A stretch of 64,000 bases of DNA, from positions 248,001 through 312,000 of the forward strand of contig JAPMXV010000001.1 in NCBI GenBank assembly GCA_026936335.1, read 5' to 3'. The notes beneath the pieces were generated by a model. It did not search any database. It was not told where the DNA came from and saw only the letters and a program-made list of their open reading frames with translations. Origin of the DNA: Mantamonas sphyraenae. Its lineage: Eukaryota; CRuMs; Mantamonadidae. The translations under genes were made by a program, and so were the position numbers. Of the stretch, positions 11,701 to 22,698 are shown piece after piece. Position 1 is the stretch's first letter; each line of letters begins with the position of its first letter.

Positions 11701-11854
11701 AGTCGTCCGTGTTGACTATGCTGCTCCATGAGCCTTGCGAGCCCTGTCGATGGAGTTTTGGGCCGCTTCCAACAGAATTGGGCGAAGAAGCATTGGAGTT
11801 TGGTGACGTGCTTCGTTCGGACACCAAACCATCCATGCCCGCTGAATACATCAT
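8698..11854 (-). CDS. CCCH zinc finger plus Pumilio (PUF) RNA-binding protein
   Basis: Exon 1 is 11854-11646 (donor GTGAGT). Exon 2 most likely begins at 11433 after a CGCAG acceptor that keeps phase; another acceptor is possible. After a disordered region comes a CCCH finger (CRYFSQGFCRNGAHCPYAH), then Pumilio repeats with typical cores (GCRYLQRVLD, FGNYLCQKLFE, HGTRAVQKLV, HGNHVLQRCLE, HGCCVIQRCLD, FANYVVQYIIE, CASNVIECAL, YANYVVQTAVQ), an eight-repeat PUF domain. PUF proteins bind 3' UTR elements and repress or localise mRNA. A His/Gly-rich tail follows. The open frame runs on to 8391, inside TOP3B, but a one-base shift near 8900 gives a natural RGG/Asn-rich tail ending at 8698; I use that end. 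Confidence 0.85.
8744..8790. repeat. TTG (AAC) trinucleotide microsatellite
   Basis: A TTG run on the + strand. Read on the minus strand it encodes poly-Asn in the frame I favour for the PUF C-terminus, poly-Thr or poly-Gln in the other frames. Confidence 0.85.
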
Positions 11855-12179
11855 GTGTGCGCTCTCGTGAACTTTTGGTGGGATGTGATGTGATGTGATG
11901 TGGTGTGATGAGAGGTGTGATGTGGTGACGTGTGTGTGTGCCTTGTGCGGTCCAAGGACGGGAAACGGGTCGGTTTGGCACACGGAGGGCATTGAATGCA
12001 AGACATTGCAAAAGTCGACACAAACTCATCGGCAATCGATTCCAAGGGCCACCAAAAGCGCATTCATCTCCTGGTGGGCATGTTTCCGGGCACACGGAAA
12101 GCAGTGTGAACGGGAACGCGTCAAGAGCAAGTTCCCGTTTTGCGACTCGGCGGACCAATCGACTCCGCAAACTTCATCC
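11855..12179. promoter_or_regulatory. Intergenic divergent promoter region, PUF / DUF389
   Basis: A 325-bp gap between divergent starts. It holds a short array of GATGT-type repeats (about 11881-11925) and otherwise nothing I can assign. The + frame is open upstream of the DUF389 start, but that stretch does not look like protein. Confidence 0.45.
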
Positions 12180-14537
12180 ATGGCCACGTCCTTTGTCATG
12201 ACGCAACGCAAGCCCAGCGGCACGGCGAGCGGCACATCAGGCCGTAGCAACAGCACGTACGCAGCAGGGAATGGCAGCAACACAGCCACAGCAGCGGAGG
12301 TGGCGGACACGGGAACAACAGCCGAGGGCCAGAGGTTTGCTCGCTGGCTGTGCTACCAGGTCAGCACACCCGTGCGCTTCCCCAAGGCAACGGCCACGGG
12401 AGCTGTCAACGACAGTGTGTTGTCGTTGTTTGAACGGGCAGTTCGTATCCTGAAGCGACTCAAGGCCACGCAACCGGGCGCGGACTACGTGGGCGCCTCG
12501 ACGAGTGCATACCAGACGGAGAACGACATCCTGCTGGAGGAGTACCTTGTGGATCTGTTGAAGAGTGTGCACGTGGACAAAGTCCAATGGGTGTACAACT
12601 CCACACGGACGATTGCCCACGCCCAGTTCTACGTGCAGGAGGAGGCCGAAGAGGTGGTTTCCCGTCTCCTCATTTTTGCCGGCTACGGCTCGCAGTACAA
12701 CAGCCGCTTCGCCGTGACGCCGGCCCAGTCGGCACTGGGATTCAGCCCCGTCAACATCACCGCCCAGGACCTGGAGCGTCTGTTCCCCAAAGACAACGCC
12801 TTCACCGAGATGAACGCTGCGTTGAACCAGGTTGCCGCGCGCATCAAACTCAACGACTTGGTGGAGTCCACCCGTCGCAACGCCGAGCTCTCCTTTGATT
12901 ACTTGGTGTTCCTTGTGGTGGCTTCCATTCTGGCCGGCGTGGGATTGGCCACTGACAACGCCGTGGTGGTTGTCGCCAGCATGCTGGTCTCCCCGCTCAT
13001 GGGTCCCATTGTTTCGGTCGTCTTTGGCTTTTCCATCTCCCAGACTCGCATGATTTGGCGTGGTCTGGCCAACGAGCTCATCTCCTTGCTCATTTGCATT
13101 GTGGTGGGCATTGTGGTGGGCTTCTGCTTCACCCCGTTTGGCGACCGGTACATGTGGCCCACCCGCGAAATGGCCTCCCGTGGCGACGTGTACGGCCTCA
13201 TCATCGGTTTGGCCATTGCCATCCCATCTGGAGTCGGTGTGGCCCTGTCTGTGCTCGGCCAGAATGCGGGCTCCTTGGTGGGTGTGGCCATTTCCGCCTC
13301 GCTGTTGCCCCCCGCCGTCAACGGTGGCATGTGTTGGGCATACGCCGTGTTGGCACCCAACGTGGCGAGTGTCTATGGACCCGATGCAGCCCCACAGGAC
13401 TTGAATGGCGTCGACTTTTGGATGTTGGGTGCGATTTCTGTGGCTCTGACCATGTTGAACATTGTGTGCGTGTGGCTGTTTGCCCTCATCTCCTTCCGCA
13501 TCAAGCAGGTGCCCCAATTGCACAACAGCGAGGAGCGCAGCACATTCCGCAACATCCTGAGGGTGCGTGAGCAGAACCAACAGATGACCAGCAAAGAGTC
13601 CCGCTCGCTGCAGATCATGGAAGAGAATCGCAGGCTGCGCCTCCTCCGCTCTGCAAAGGCCACCGACCTCGAGAGTGGCGACGACGAAAGCACACGCACC
13701 GTCAGCCTGGCTGCCATGCCCACCCTCACCGACCTGTACCACAACACCCTCACCCTCAACAACGCATATACTATGGTCGACCGCAAACCAGTCACGGAAG
13801 ACGTGTACACCAAGCCTGGCAGCGAGCAGGAGCAGCAGCAGAAGCAGAGCAACAAGGCGACCGCAAACTCCGCCTCGGACGCAGGGTATGCTCCGTCGTC
13901 CACCGGCGCCGCCGCAGGGACCGACGATGCGGGCAAGGGTGTGGGCAGTGGCGTGATCTCCGACGAGGATGGACCCGTGGCAGTGTCGGTGTCGCTGGAG
14001 GCCCTGCCTGTGGACTTTGACAACAGCCTGCACCTGGAATCGGACGAAGGGTCGCCGCGTCCCAGCACAGTGGCACGTGGCGTGGGAGTGGGCGCCTCTT
14101 CGACGACGACGACGGCATCGATGGCAGGCTTTGTGGGTGCCGTCAGTGTCAACGACGCACACACACCCACGCGCCAGTCGCCTGCCAGTGCACCGCCACA
14201 AATGCAGGTCAAGGTGTCGGATGTGACGGATGACCAGGAGGAGGACGACGACGACTCCATGGGAGGCACGGGTTCCAACAACAACACCACGGATTCCATG
14301 CCCAGCGGACGTGACGTGATCCAACCGCCTCCCAAGGACCGTGATTCCCGCTCCTCCAGCGTGTTTTCCAACCGCGACGCGTTTTTCACCGCCCCCACAG
14401 ATGAGGGCAAGCGCAAACGAGAGGCGGCGGCCGCGGAGATGCAACGCGAGTCTGGCGAGGCTGTCGTCACTGCAAGCATGCCTGCCTGGGGCAGTGCTGG
14501 CGATGACAGTGAGAGTGAGGCGGATCTGAGTGAATGA
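12180..14537 (+). CDS. DUF389 integral membrane protein
   Basis: Single exon, 785 residues from ATG 12180 (MATSFVMTQRKPSG), the first Met with protein-like composition. Residues about 220-460 form the DUF389 hydrophobic core: paired helices with VVASMLVSPLMGPIVSVVFG, GLIIGLAIAIPSGVGVALSV and SASLLPPAVNGGMCWAYAV, motifs typical of the family, which is mostly bacterial and archaeal. Family function is not established. The eukaryotic copy adds an N-terminal soluble domain and a roughly 300-residue acidic, Ser/Thr-rich cytosolic tail (from about residue 470) that looks disordered and phosphorylatable. Whether it came by transfer cannot be told here. Confidence 0.82.
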   Translation: MATSFVMTQRKPSGTASGTSGRSNSTYAAGNGSNTATAAEVADTGTTAEGQRFARWLCYQVSTPVRFPKATATGAVNDSVLSLFERAVRILKRLKATQPGADYVGASTSAYQTENDILLEEYLVDLLKSVHVDKVQWVYNSTRTIAHAQFYVQEEAEEVVSRLLIFAGYGSQYNSRFAVTPAQSALGFSPVNITAQDLERLFPKDNAFTEMNAALNQVAARIKLNDLVESTRRNAELSFDYLVFLVVASILAGVGLATDNAVVVVASMLVSPLMGPIVSVVFGFSISQTRMIWRGLANELISLLICIVVGIVVGFCFTPFGDRYMWPTREMASRGDVYGLIIGLAIAIPSGVGVALSVLGQNAGSLVGVAISASLLPPAVNGGMCWAYAVLAPNVASVYGPDAAPQDLNGVDFWMLGAISVALTMLNIVCVWLFALISFRIKQVPQLHNSEERSTFRNILRVREQNQQMTSKESRSLQIMEENRRLRLLRSAKATDLESGDDESTRTVSLAAMPTLTDLYHNTLTLNNAYTMVDRKPVTEDVYTKPGSEQEQQQKQSNKATANSASDAGYAPSSTGAAAGTDDAGKGVGSGVISDEDGPVAVSVSLEALPVDFDNSLHLESDEGSPRPSTVARGVGVGASSTTTTASMAGFVGAVSVNDAHTPTRQSPASAPPQMQVKVSDVTDDQEEDDDDSMGGTGSNNNTTDSMPSGRDVIQPPPKDRDSRSSSVFSNRDAFFTAPTDEGKRKREAAAAEMQRESGEAVVTASMPAWGSAGDDSESEADLSE

Positions 14538-14820
14538 TTGAAAGCATGTGTGTGTGTGTGTGTGTGCGTGGCGAATGGGCCGCGACCGCCTCCCCACCAA
14601 AAACCCCCCGATGTTTGCACGCTCACAGGTTGCCAAGCAGGCTCGGCGGAGTGGCATGCAGGTGGCACGCAGCACCTGCAATGGCACTGGAAACAGAGGA
14701 AGCAGCATTGGCACCGTTCTTGTACATACATTTGGCCCCAGGCCGGCGACCGAGTCGGCAGCAGGTCGCGGACTGCGCAGCACCCTCAGCACGCCTTACA
14801 CAGACACCCACACCCTGAGG

Positions 14821-17093
14821 ATGAGTGCACAGCAGGCTTTCATGCCATATGCATACAACCACACGGCGTTGGGACTGGGTGCAGGCGCTGGGGCCGGCAT
14901 GCGACGCGCGTTGCACACGGGCGTCCTCCAACGCGGCGTCGTCGCAGGCGCAAACAGCAGCACTGCAGAGGAAACCTTGCAGGAATTGCTCTCCAACGAG
15001 TCCAATCATACCTCCCAACGCGACGAAGGCCTCTCGGGCTCATCCCCATCCTCCTCCAAGGGCAAGACGGCGTCCGGCGCCACCAAGCGCAAGCGTCGCG
15101 GCAAGACCCGCTCCGTCTCTACGTACGTTGTGCCCCTTGACTGCCTGCGGGCACAGCCACGCACTGTCCACACATACCACGGTGGCCCCAGTTGGCCCAT
15201 GGACGACTTGATGTGCTCCATGGCCACGGTGCTTGGTCACATGGCCGACAAAGCCGTGCCAACGCAGCGCGTCGGAGCTGTGCATGCTCCGAAGCAAATT
15301 TGCGGTGGCACGCACGCCAAAACGCCACTGACACAGACGGACGCCGACCACATACGCACACACGCACACACACACGGGTTGCACACCATACACACAGCAC
15401 ATACACGTTCAACAAGCAGTTGCTGGCCCATCTGCGATCCCAGGTGCCCGAGCAGGTTCTGGAAGACTGGCACACGCAGGTGGACGGACCCAACGCCACC
15501 ATTGAACCGGACATTTTCAGCTACAATTGCCTGCTGAATGCACTGTCACGCATGGGACGGCTGGAAGACGCAGTGGCCACGTTTCACGGCCTGGAGACCA
15601 ACGACAAGGTGGACATCGACGTCGTCAGCGTGGGCATCATCCTCACCGTGTACGGCAAACTCAACCAGCTGGACGAAGCCTTCCAGCTGTACAACAACAT
15701 GGAGGCACGGTATGGGTTGCAGCCGAACCAGCGCAACGCCACGTCGTTGATCATTGCCTGCTCGCGCTGCGGAGACATGGAAACGGCGGAGAAGGTGTTT
15801 ACGTCGATCCCGGCAACGTTCCACACCACCCCGTCCGCATACACGTACAGTGCCATGCTCAACGGTTACGCACGGTTCAACCACCTCGACTCTGCCCAAC
15901 GCATGCTCATGGAAATGCGCACCATGAATCTGGCGCCGACGGAGATCAGCTGCTTCTCCCTTCTCAGTGCTGCCCTGCGCAACAAGCGTGTCGTGCTGGC
16001 CAAACACACCTTTGAGGCCATGAAGCACTTTGGTGTCCCACTTTCTGCCAAGGCCTACGCCATGATGATCATCTGCTGTGCGCGCAGCAACGATCTCAAC
16101 CAGGCCTTTTCCGTCTACGAAGAGATGCAGGACTCGGGCGCCTTTATCAACGTCATGGTGTACAACGCACTCATTCAGGCCTGTTCCAAGAGTTGCCAGG
16201 TCGACCGTGCCTTTCAAGTGTTTACAGAGATGCGCGAGGGTGGGCAAACTCCCGTGGAGGCCACCTACTACTACCTCATCAACGCCTGCGCAAACGCAGG
16301 ACAGGTCGACCGCGCCTTTGAGATGCTCGACCAGATGCGTGCGGCCAACTTGGCACCCAACAGCATCATCATGAACGCCCTCATCCACGCATGCGCCAAG
16401 AAAGCCGACGTCGAGCGCGCCTTTCACACCTTTGACCAGATGCAAGAGTCGGGCCTCAGCACAGACAGGGTCACTTTCAACATTCTCATCAGCGCCTGTG
16501 CCAAGGCCGGCCTGGCAGACCGTGCCTTTGACATGTACGAGCAGATGCAGGCTGAGGGCCACGACGCAGACTCCTTCACCTACTGCACCCTCATGGACGC
16601 CTGTGCTCGCACGGGACAGCTGGAACGCGCCCAAGAGACCTTTGCCAGCATGAAACAGAACGGCTTGCAACCCGACGCCATTGCGTACACCACCATGATC
16701 AACGCATGCTCACGCAGCGGCGAGGCCGAACTCGGCTCACAGCTACTGCAGGAGATGCGCACCAAGGGCATCAGTCCCAACGACATCACCTACAACTCGC
16801 TCATCCATGCCTACGCCAGCGTCGGCAACATGGACCAGGCCATCGAGCTCATCCACGAGATGAAGGCCTCGGGCTTCCAACCCACAGCCGTCACATGCAC
16901 CAGCACCCTCAAGTTCTGCGAAGATCTCGACACCCTTGAAGCCGTCATCGATGCTCTTCGCCACGAGCGACTCCGTTTCGATGGCATTGTCGACCACGCC
17001 CTCACCACCGCCCTCAATCGCATCGGCCGTCCAGACCTCCTCCTCAGCCTCACCGCCGAGTTTCTGCGCGAGGATCAAGACGCAAATGCATGA
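14821..17093 (+). CDS. Pentatricopeptide repeat (PPR) protein 1
   Basis: Two exons, 14821-15122 and 15398-17093, joined in phase (donor GTACGT, acceptor on a CA repeat), 665 residues. The N-terminus is rich in Ala, Gly and Arg with few acids (MRRALHTGVLQRG), consistent with organelle import. About a dozen tandem 35-residue PPR motifs follow, with repeated cores such as TYNSLIHAYASVGNMDQAIEL and VTFNILISACAKAGLADRAF (20 residues shown). PPR proteins bind organellar RNA one base per repeat and act in its processing, stability or translation. No DYW, E or SMR domain is seen, so it is a P-class protein. The start could be an upstream in-frame Met, but 14821 best begins a presequence. Confidence 0.88.
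15343..15397. repeat. CA-rich tract at the 3' splice site of the PPR1 intron
   Basis: Interrupted CA repeats run directly into the acceptor AG at 15396-15397. Confidence 0.7.
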
Positions 17094-17105
17094 CGGATGG
17101 TCGCA

Positions 17106-17106
17106 T

Positions 17107-17143
<37 letters not shown>
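17106..17143. repeat. CA/GA dinucleotide microsatellite
   Basis: A CA run followed by an uninterrupted GA run, 12 bp after the PPR1 stop codon in the 185-bp convergent gap. Nothing else is recognisable in that gap. Confidence 0.9.
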
Positions 17144-17144
<1 letters not shown>

Positions 17145-17278
17145 GCAGCGACAGAGCTCACAGGGTGGGAGAGGGGGAAAAAATTGCCCTTGTTTCTTGT
17201 GCGAATTCATTTCACTCTGCATCCGAGAGGTCGGCCAGGTTGAAGCTGACATTGGCATCATCGTCGTGGACAATGGTG

Positions 17279-18481
17279 TCATCTTCGCTGGCCGGACTCC
17301 TCTTCGTCGCTGCTCATGAGAGACTGGCCGTTGCGTGGTACTTGAGCCACATCCTCCTCCACGACCTCCTCCTCCTCCGACTCGTCGTCGGTGCTCACCA
17401 GACGCTTAAACTTGACCTGACGATGCTGGGCAAACACAGAGGCAATGTTGTACTTGGTGGCATCCTCGCACGGGTCCTGGCTGACAGGGTCGATGTTTGC
17501 CCTGCGAATCAAGTTGTCCAGGTGGCAACGCAGCGGACCCTTTTCCGCATCGGTGCTGTCCTTGACCCAGTTCTCGTGGCGGCGGTAGTGTGTGGACAGC
17601 ACAGGGTCGTCCTTGGGCAACACTGTGTCGTTCCACTGGCTCCACCAAAAGTTGATTGCAATGTTGCGCTCAAACGAACGCACCTGATGCCACCAAAACT
17701 TGGGAATGTACAGGGCGTCGCCCGGGTGCAGTTCCACCGTGTGGAACTTGGTCTTGGCGTACCGAGGGTACTTGTCCAGGTCCACGGAATCGACGTCGCT
17801 GGGTGCGGTGCCCGGAATGCGTGCTTCGTCTGCATGCAGGTTGTACGCCTCCTCGGGGCTCATGAGGATGAGGCGCTTGTAGCCGTCCACCTGGTTCAGG
17901 ATGTTCTCCACCGAGTCGGTGTGCATGACGGAGGACGTGCCGCCGGAGCTGAACCACATCACCACGCGCTCCAGCGTGTCAAACATGCTTTCGCAGTACA
18001 GGGCGTTGGGCAGCCAAAAGTCGTCCCGCAGCAACTCGGGAAGCTTCGACTGCACAATGTACCATGAGTCCTTGTACTCGGGCTTGCGGTAGTTGTCCAG
18101 AAACTTCTTCAGCGGAAACGTAAAGGTGGGACCCTCCCGGTTCTCCTTCTTCTTGTCCTCCACAAACACCTCCAGGTCTCCTGCACGTTGCTCCAGATAC
18201 GAGTCGTTCTTCCACCGCGTCAACGCCCTCCAGTGCTTGTTTGCGCCCCGGAACACCACGGGCGTGTGCGTCTTGACGTACTTCTCGTAGAACTCCGGCC
18301 CAGGCAGGAAGCCCTGCTCTTCTGCAATGGCTGGCAGTGGGTCTGCATGCGATCCCAGCGGCTGCTTATGGCCTCGCCGGGTGTCACTTGCCACCACCGC
18401 AGTTGCACACAGCGCCAGCGCGCATAGAAGGAAAAGGTTCCGCTCGGCCTGATGTCTCTGTGTCGACACTCTTCTCAACAT
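17279..18481 (-). CDS. Secretory-pathway JmjC/cupin-8 protein
   Basis: Single exon, 400 residues from ATG 18481, chosen because it starts a signal peptide (hydrophobic core NLFLLCALALCATAVVASD). The JmjC/cupin-8 fold is shown by HTPVVFRGA near the N-terminus, the iron-binding HxD in SSVMHTDSVENIL, and the second ligand histidine in YIPKFWWHQVRSF. Members use Fe(II) and 2-oxoglutarate to hydroxylate proteins. The signal peptide suggests action in the ER or outside the cell rather than on chromatin. The acidic tail (TDDESEEEEVVEEDVAQ) has no KDEL. A second JmjC protein with a signal peptide lies at 23644-25536. Confidence 0.88.
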   Translation of the reverse strand: MLRRVSTQRHQAERNLFLLCALALCATAVVASDTRRGHKQPLGSHADPLPAIAEEQGFLPGPEFYEKYVKTHTPVVFRGANKHWRALTRWKNDSYLEQRAGDLEVFVEDKKKENREGPTFTFPLKKFLDNYRKPEYKDSWYIVQSKLPELLRDDFWLPNALYCESMFDTLERVVMWFSSGGTSSVMHTDSVENILNQVDGYKRLILMSPEEAYNLHADEARIPGTAPSDVDSVDLDKYPRYAKTKFHTVELHPGDALYIPKFWWHQVRSFERNIAINFWWSQWNDTVLPKDDPVLSTHYRRHENWVKDSTDAEKGPLRCHLDNLIRRANIDPVSQDPCEDATKYNIASVFAQHRQVKFKRLVSTDDESEEEEVVEEDVAQVPRNGQSLMSSDEEESGQRR

Positions 18482-18608
18482 TGGATGATGGATCCTCTCG
18501 TGGATTGCTGTGGTTCTGTATTTGGTGTGCGCAGACAGATGTTGAGGGGTCACTGCTCTGCACGATGGAAGCTGTGGACCGCCCGCCGCTCCGCGCTCCT
18601 CTCTCCAC

Positions 18609-21600
18609 TCAATCCTGCGTACGCAGGCCATAGAAGAGCATAAAGGCCTCCACTCCCAGCACCTGCTCCTCGTCCACAGGGGTCACCATGGAGTCGGAAA
18701 ACAGGTACCAGGCAGGCTTGCGTGCGCCTCCTTCGCCGCCTTCGTCTCCGTTTCCGCTGCTGCTCTGCCCGGCAGCCGTGGCCTCGTTCAACGCCTGCAA
18801 TGGACTCTGGTCCACACCTGGGCGGTTTGTCTTGACATAAGCCACGTAGTGGCCTCCTCCCATGCCGCCCTGATGGACCACGACGCCGTACAGGTCAAAC
18901 ACAGGCGGCTGCCGTGTCTCTGTGCTGTCCTCGCCTGCCATAAACAGACTCAGGTCCAGCGTGAGGCCAAACTGTACATGGCCACCGATCTTGTCGAAGC
19001 GGTGGCCGTTGAAGATGAACCGCTTGAGATGGACGGTGAGCACCTTGGGCAGGTGGCGAAGCAAGATCTGCTTGGTGGCCTCACGACGCACCGATTCATC
19101 GTTGGCCTGTTTGCAGCACGCCTCACAAGCGTACGCGTCGTCGCCGGTCAGCAGTTCCATGCGTGCAAACTCGCCCAGACAGCGCATGAGGGACTTTTCG
19201 CCGTCCTTGTGTTCGTAGCGACGTTCCAGCACCACAGTGCCACTCTGCGTGCGCATGAGTGCGTCTCCACTCGCATGCGCATGGCTGCCCACAACCACCC
19301 ATGTGTGTGCCCCCACGTCCACGTCAATCACCTCGGCCGCTTCTTCGGGACCGTCCTCAGCGTGCACCACAACCGCAGGCACAGCCCCGCCTGTGGGCAG
19401 AATCACTGCGTCGTACACTTCCACCAGGCCTGGTTTCACATTGAGACTGCCTTCGATGTCCATCATGCTCATGTCCTGATCGTGAAAGGTCAGCTCCTCG
19501 TCGGACTCTTCCTCGCTGCTCTCCTCGTCGTCATCGTCGTGTTCGTCGTCGCCACCCAACCCTCCGTTGTCAGCTGCAAAGTTGGCGTGTGCCAACGCGT
19601 CGTACAGATCGTCCAATTCGTCTCCGGCGCCTCCACGCTTTCCCTTTTTGCCCTTTTTGCCCGGCTGCTGTTTCTGCTTCTTCTTGTTGTCTGCCGCCTG
19701 GATCTCCTGCTCCAGCCACTTGGCTTGGTTTCGTGCCTTGCGTGCTTTGGAGCGAGCCGCACGAGCAGCCTGTTTGCCACGCTTGGCATTCGCCAACGAC
19801 TGTGCGTCACTGCTGGCCCCGCTGCTGCCTGCGCCCCCACCGAACGAGGGCATCTGCACCTTGACCCAGGGCATGGGTACACTCAGGTCCATAAAGTCAT
19901 CGTTGCGTTCGTAGCTTGATCCGCAGGTCTGACACCGCACCACACTCACCATCTGCCCTCCAAAAAGGTCGTCCACAAACGACAGCAGGCGCTCGTTGCC
20001 CTGCTTGCCGAATGGAAGCACCTCGTCGTGGCCCACAGACTCGTCGTATGCATCTCCATCCTCTTCCATGGCTGCAAGCCTCGCCTTGCGCTGCTTCTTC
20101 TTTTGCCATTTGACCTCTGCTTGCGTGTCCATGGCCGCGCCCCAGCTGTCCTGGTCCTCGGCCATGGTCAAATACTCAAACTCATTGCGTCTTCCATCTT
20201 GCTTGGCCTTGCGCCTGTCCTTCTTCTTCTTCTTCTTTGCCGCCTTGCCTTCCAGCTCCATGTACTGCCACAGCATTTCGCCTCCCATGCCGTCTTGCAC
20301 ATCCACCTTGGCCACCTGTTCCACCAACTGTTGGTGTTCCATCTCGGCCTGCATCGCCTCTGCCTCTGCGTGTTCCGCCTCCTCTGCTGCGATCACTGCC
20401 GCCACTGCAGCAGCCGCACCGTCGTCGTTGTCGTCTTCTCCGTCGCCGTCGTACTCGTCGTCGCCGTCGCCTCCCTGTGCGTGTGCCTGCTTGCGTGCTC
20501 CTTTTCCTCCCTTTTTGCCAGCCGTGCCCTGTGCATCCTGTGTTTCACCACCGCCGCCAACATACTGCGCCACCCACTCTTCGTAGTTCATGTCCTCGTC
20601 ATCGCTCAACGCCTCTGGGTTCTGCTGCCTGTAAAGAGACAGCAGCTGTCGCTTACTGCGCTTGGCTTCTTCGATGTGCACCAGATTGAGCAGTGTGCGA
20701 AGCAGCTCGTGCGAATCTTGTTGATAATACCCTCGGAACGACGGGGCGCGCAGTGTGACAGCCTCAAACAGCTCCTCTGGGGAGAAGAAGTGACTGTTGC
20801 TGTGCTCTGGGGCCCACATCTGTTCCATAAACGCACGTAGATGCCGCACGAGCAGACCTCGGGTGCCCCCCAGCACCGGGGTGTACGACGTGTACGCGCC
20901 GGATTCCAACGCACTCATGACCATCATGTTTTCAAACATGGCCTCGTCACTGCCCATGTTCATCTGCTGGGAGTCCAGCAGCAGGTTGCGCAGCGGGTAC
21001 GTGTGAGTCAGCACCTGCATGGCCGAGTTGAAGAAGCACGAGTTGCCCAGGTTGGCCAGACCCTTGACACCGGCTTCACCCTGTGCATCGTACAGCTGCA
21101 CGTCTTCCCACGTGTACACAAAGCCCTGGTGCTTGCCACGCTTGTTCTTGCCCCTCTTTCCGTGCTGTTGTTTGTTCTTCTTGTTGCTCTTGCCCTGATT
21201 CTTGTGCACATTTCGATTGTGCCGTTCCTCACGCTCATCCTTCACATCCGTCACAACCTCCACACACTGTAGCACCTGTGTCCATGCCTCCATTGCCTCC
21301 TTTGAGCGTTCGTACTGCGTCTCCTCAACCTCACCCTTGTCGTCATCATCCTGATCCTGGTCCTGCGTCCCTTCTGTCTCCTGCTGCTGCTCCTCCCCGT
21401 CCTCTTTGCCCTGCTGTTCGCTTTCTGTCTCTTGTGTGGTGGATGGCTTTGTGTCGTCTCCCTCTGCAGCTGCCGTGTCCTCAGGTTTTGAGTTTGTCTC
21501 TGGGTTCGCCTCCTGCGACGTCTTCTGCTGTGCATCCTGAGTCGTCCCTTGCTCCTGCGTCTCTGTGTTGTTGTCGTCTTCTTTGGCTGTTCCCTGCTTG

Positions 21601-22610
21601 TCGCCTTTGTCCTCGTGGTCCGTGTCTGCGGACATTGTCGTCGCGGCCGCCGTCTTCTTCTCCACCACGTATGCTTGGCAGTGGTAGCAAAACACATGCA
21701 TGGTCTTGAGATTGAGGGCCAAACAGTGACGTGGGTGCATGGCGTAGTGGCTCAATGCATGTTGGTGCGTCGACTTTGCTCCACAGGCCGAAACGCAGCA
21801 GAGCAGACACATGTGCAGTGTGCCGTCCCACCGGTTGGCTCCCTTGCCAAATTCAATGTCGTTGTCCAGAAAGTGGTGTGCCTCCGGGTGTCGTTTCAGA
21901 TATTTGTCCAGCTTCTTGGCGCTGCGTGGAGGCTTGGGCAAGGCGTTGCACTCCTCGCATTGCTGTGGTGATTCCACGCACAAAACACGCACAACCCACA
22001 CAGCACCCACACAGCATCCACACCATCGTCGGACACGCCACATGCCACACGTACATCACACACACACATATACACACACGAAGCACACGTGCAACCGCGT
22101 CAGTCAAGCCGCGCAGTCGTGTCTTTGTTGGAATTCGGTCTGACCCTTTTCCACGCAAACCCCGCTCCCTCACTCGCTTTTTGGTTCGTGGTGGCGACTG
22201 CCACAGCGCCTTACCTTGCACTGCTTCAGGCTCAACTGCGAGCGAAGCTTCTCTAGATACTCTGGCTTGGCGCGTGAGAGGTGTGCACACTGGCTGTAGT
22301 CGATTTCGGGAAAGGCACGTTCGTCCCAGCCGTAGGTGATGTCGCCGAGAGAGATCACAGCCTTTTCCGTCGGCTCCTGCTTGCCTCCCTTGCCTCCCTT
22401 GCGACCCTTGCCCTTGCGGTGGCCACGTCCTCCCTTGGAGCGTCCATTGGTTTCCTCCTCCTCCTCAACGCCGATCACATCGTCCACAACCATGTCCGAG
22501 CCCAACACAGCCCTTCGTTCGGCCAGCTCCTTGGCTTCTTCCTTCTCCTTCTTGCGCTGCTCCTGCTGCAACCTCTTTGCCTTTTGGCGTGCTTTCTTGG
22601 ACTTTGTCAT
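18609..22610 (-). CDS. Ubiquitin-specific protease with ZnF-UBP domain (USP16/USP45-like)
   Basis: Two exons, 22610-22215 and 21962-18609, joined in phase (donor GTAAGG), 1,249 residues. Exon 1 is Lys-rich and leads into a ZnF-UBP domain that begins at the splice junction (CK then QCEECNALPKPPRS) and continues with the Cys/His ligands of CLLCCVSACGAKSTHQHALSH. The catalytic Cys box is GLANLGNSCFFNSAMQV; the His box is GGGHYVAYVKT near the C-terminus. Long Lys/Glu-rich and acidic inserts split the protease domain. The order ZnF-UBP then split USP matches the USP16/USP45 group, which removes ubiquitin from histone H2A and other substrates. It is divergent from PEX19, with 88 bp between starts. 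Confidence 0.93.
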
Positions 22611-22698
22611 TGCCGGCTCGGTTGCGGGATCTGGTTGGCCGTGGGAGCGTGTGTGCGAGGGATGTGTGCGGTGTGCGCTCACCCGACCACTCTCGCGA
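22611..22698. promoter_or_regulatory. Shared divergent promoter, USP / PEX19
   Basis: An 88-bp gap between the start codons of two divergent housekeeping genes. No core element is recognised; inferred from layout. Confidence 0.5.

Noticed and set aside
12237-14792. 851-codon open frame antisense to the DUF389 gene
   Set aside because: Shadow frame, rich in His, Gly and Val; the sense strand has conserved membrane motifs.
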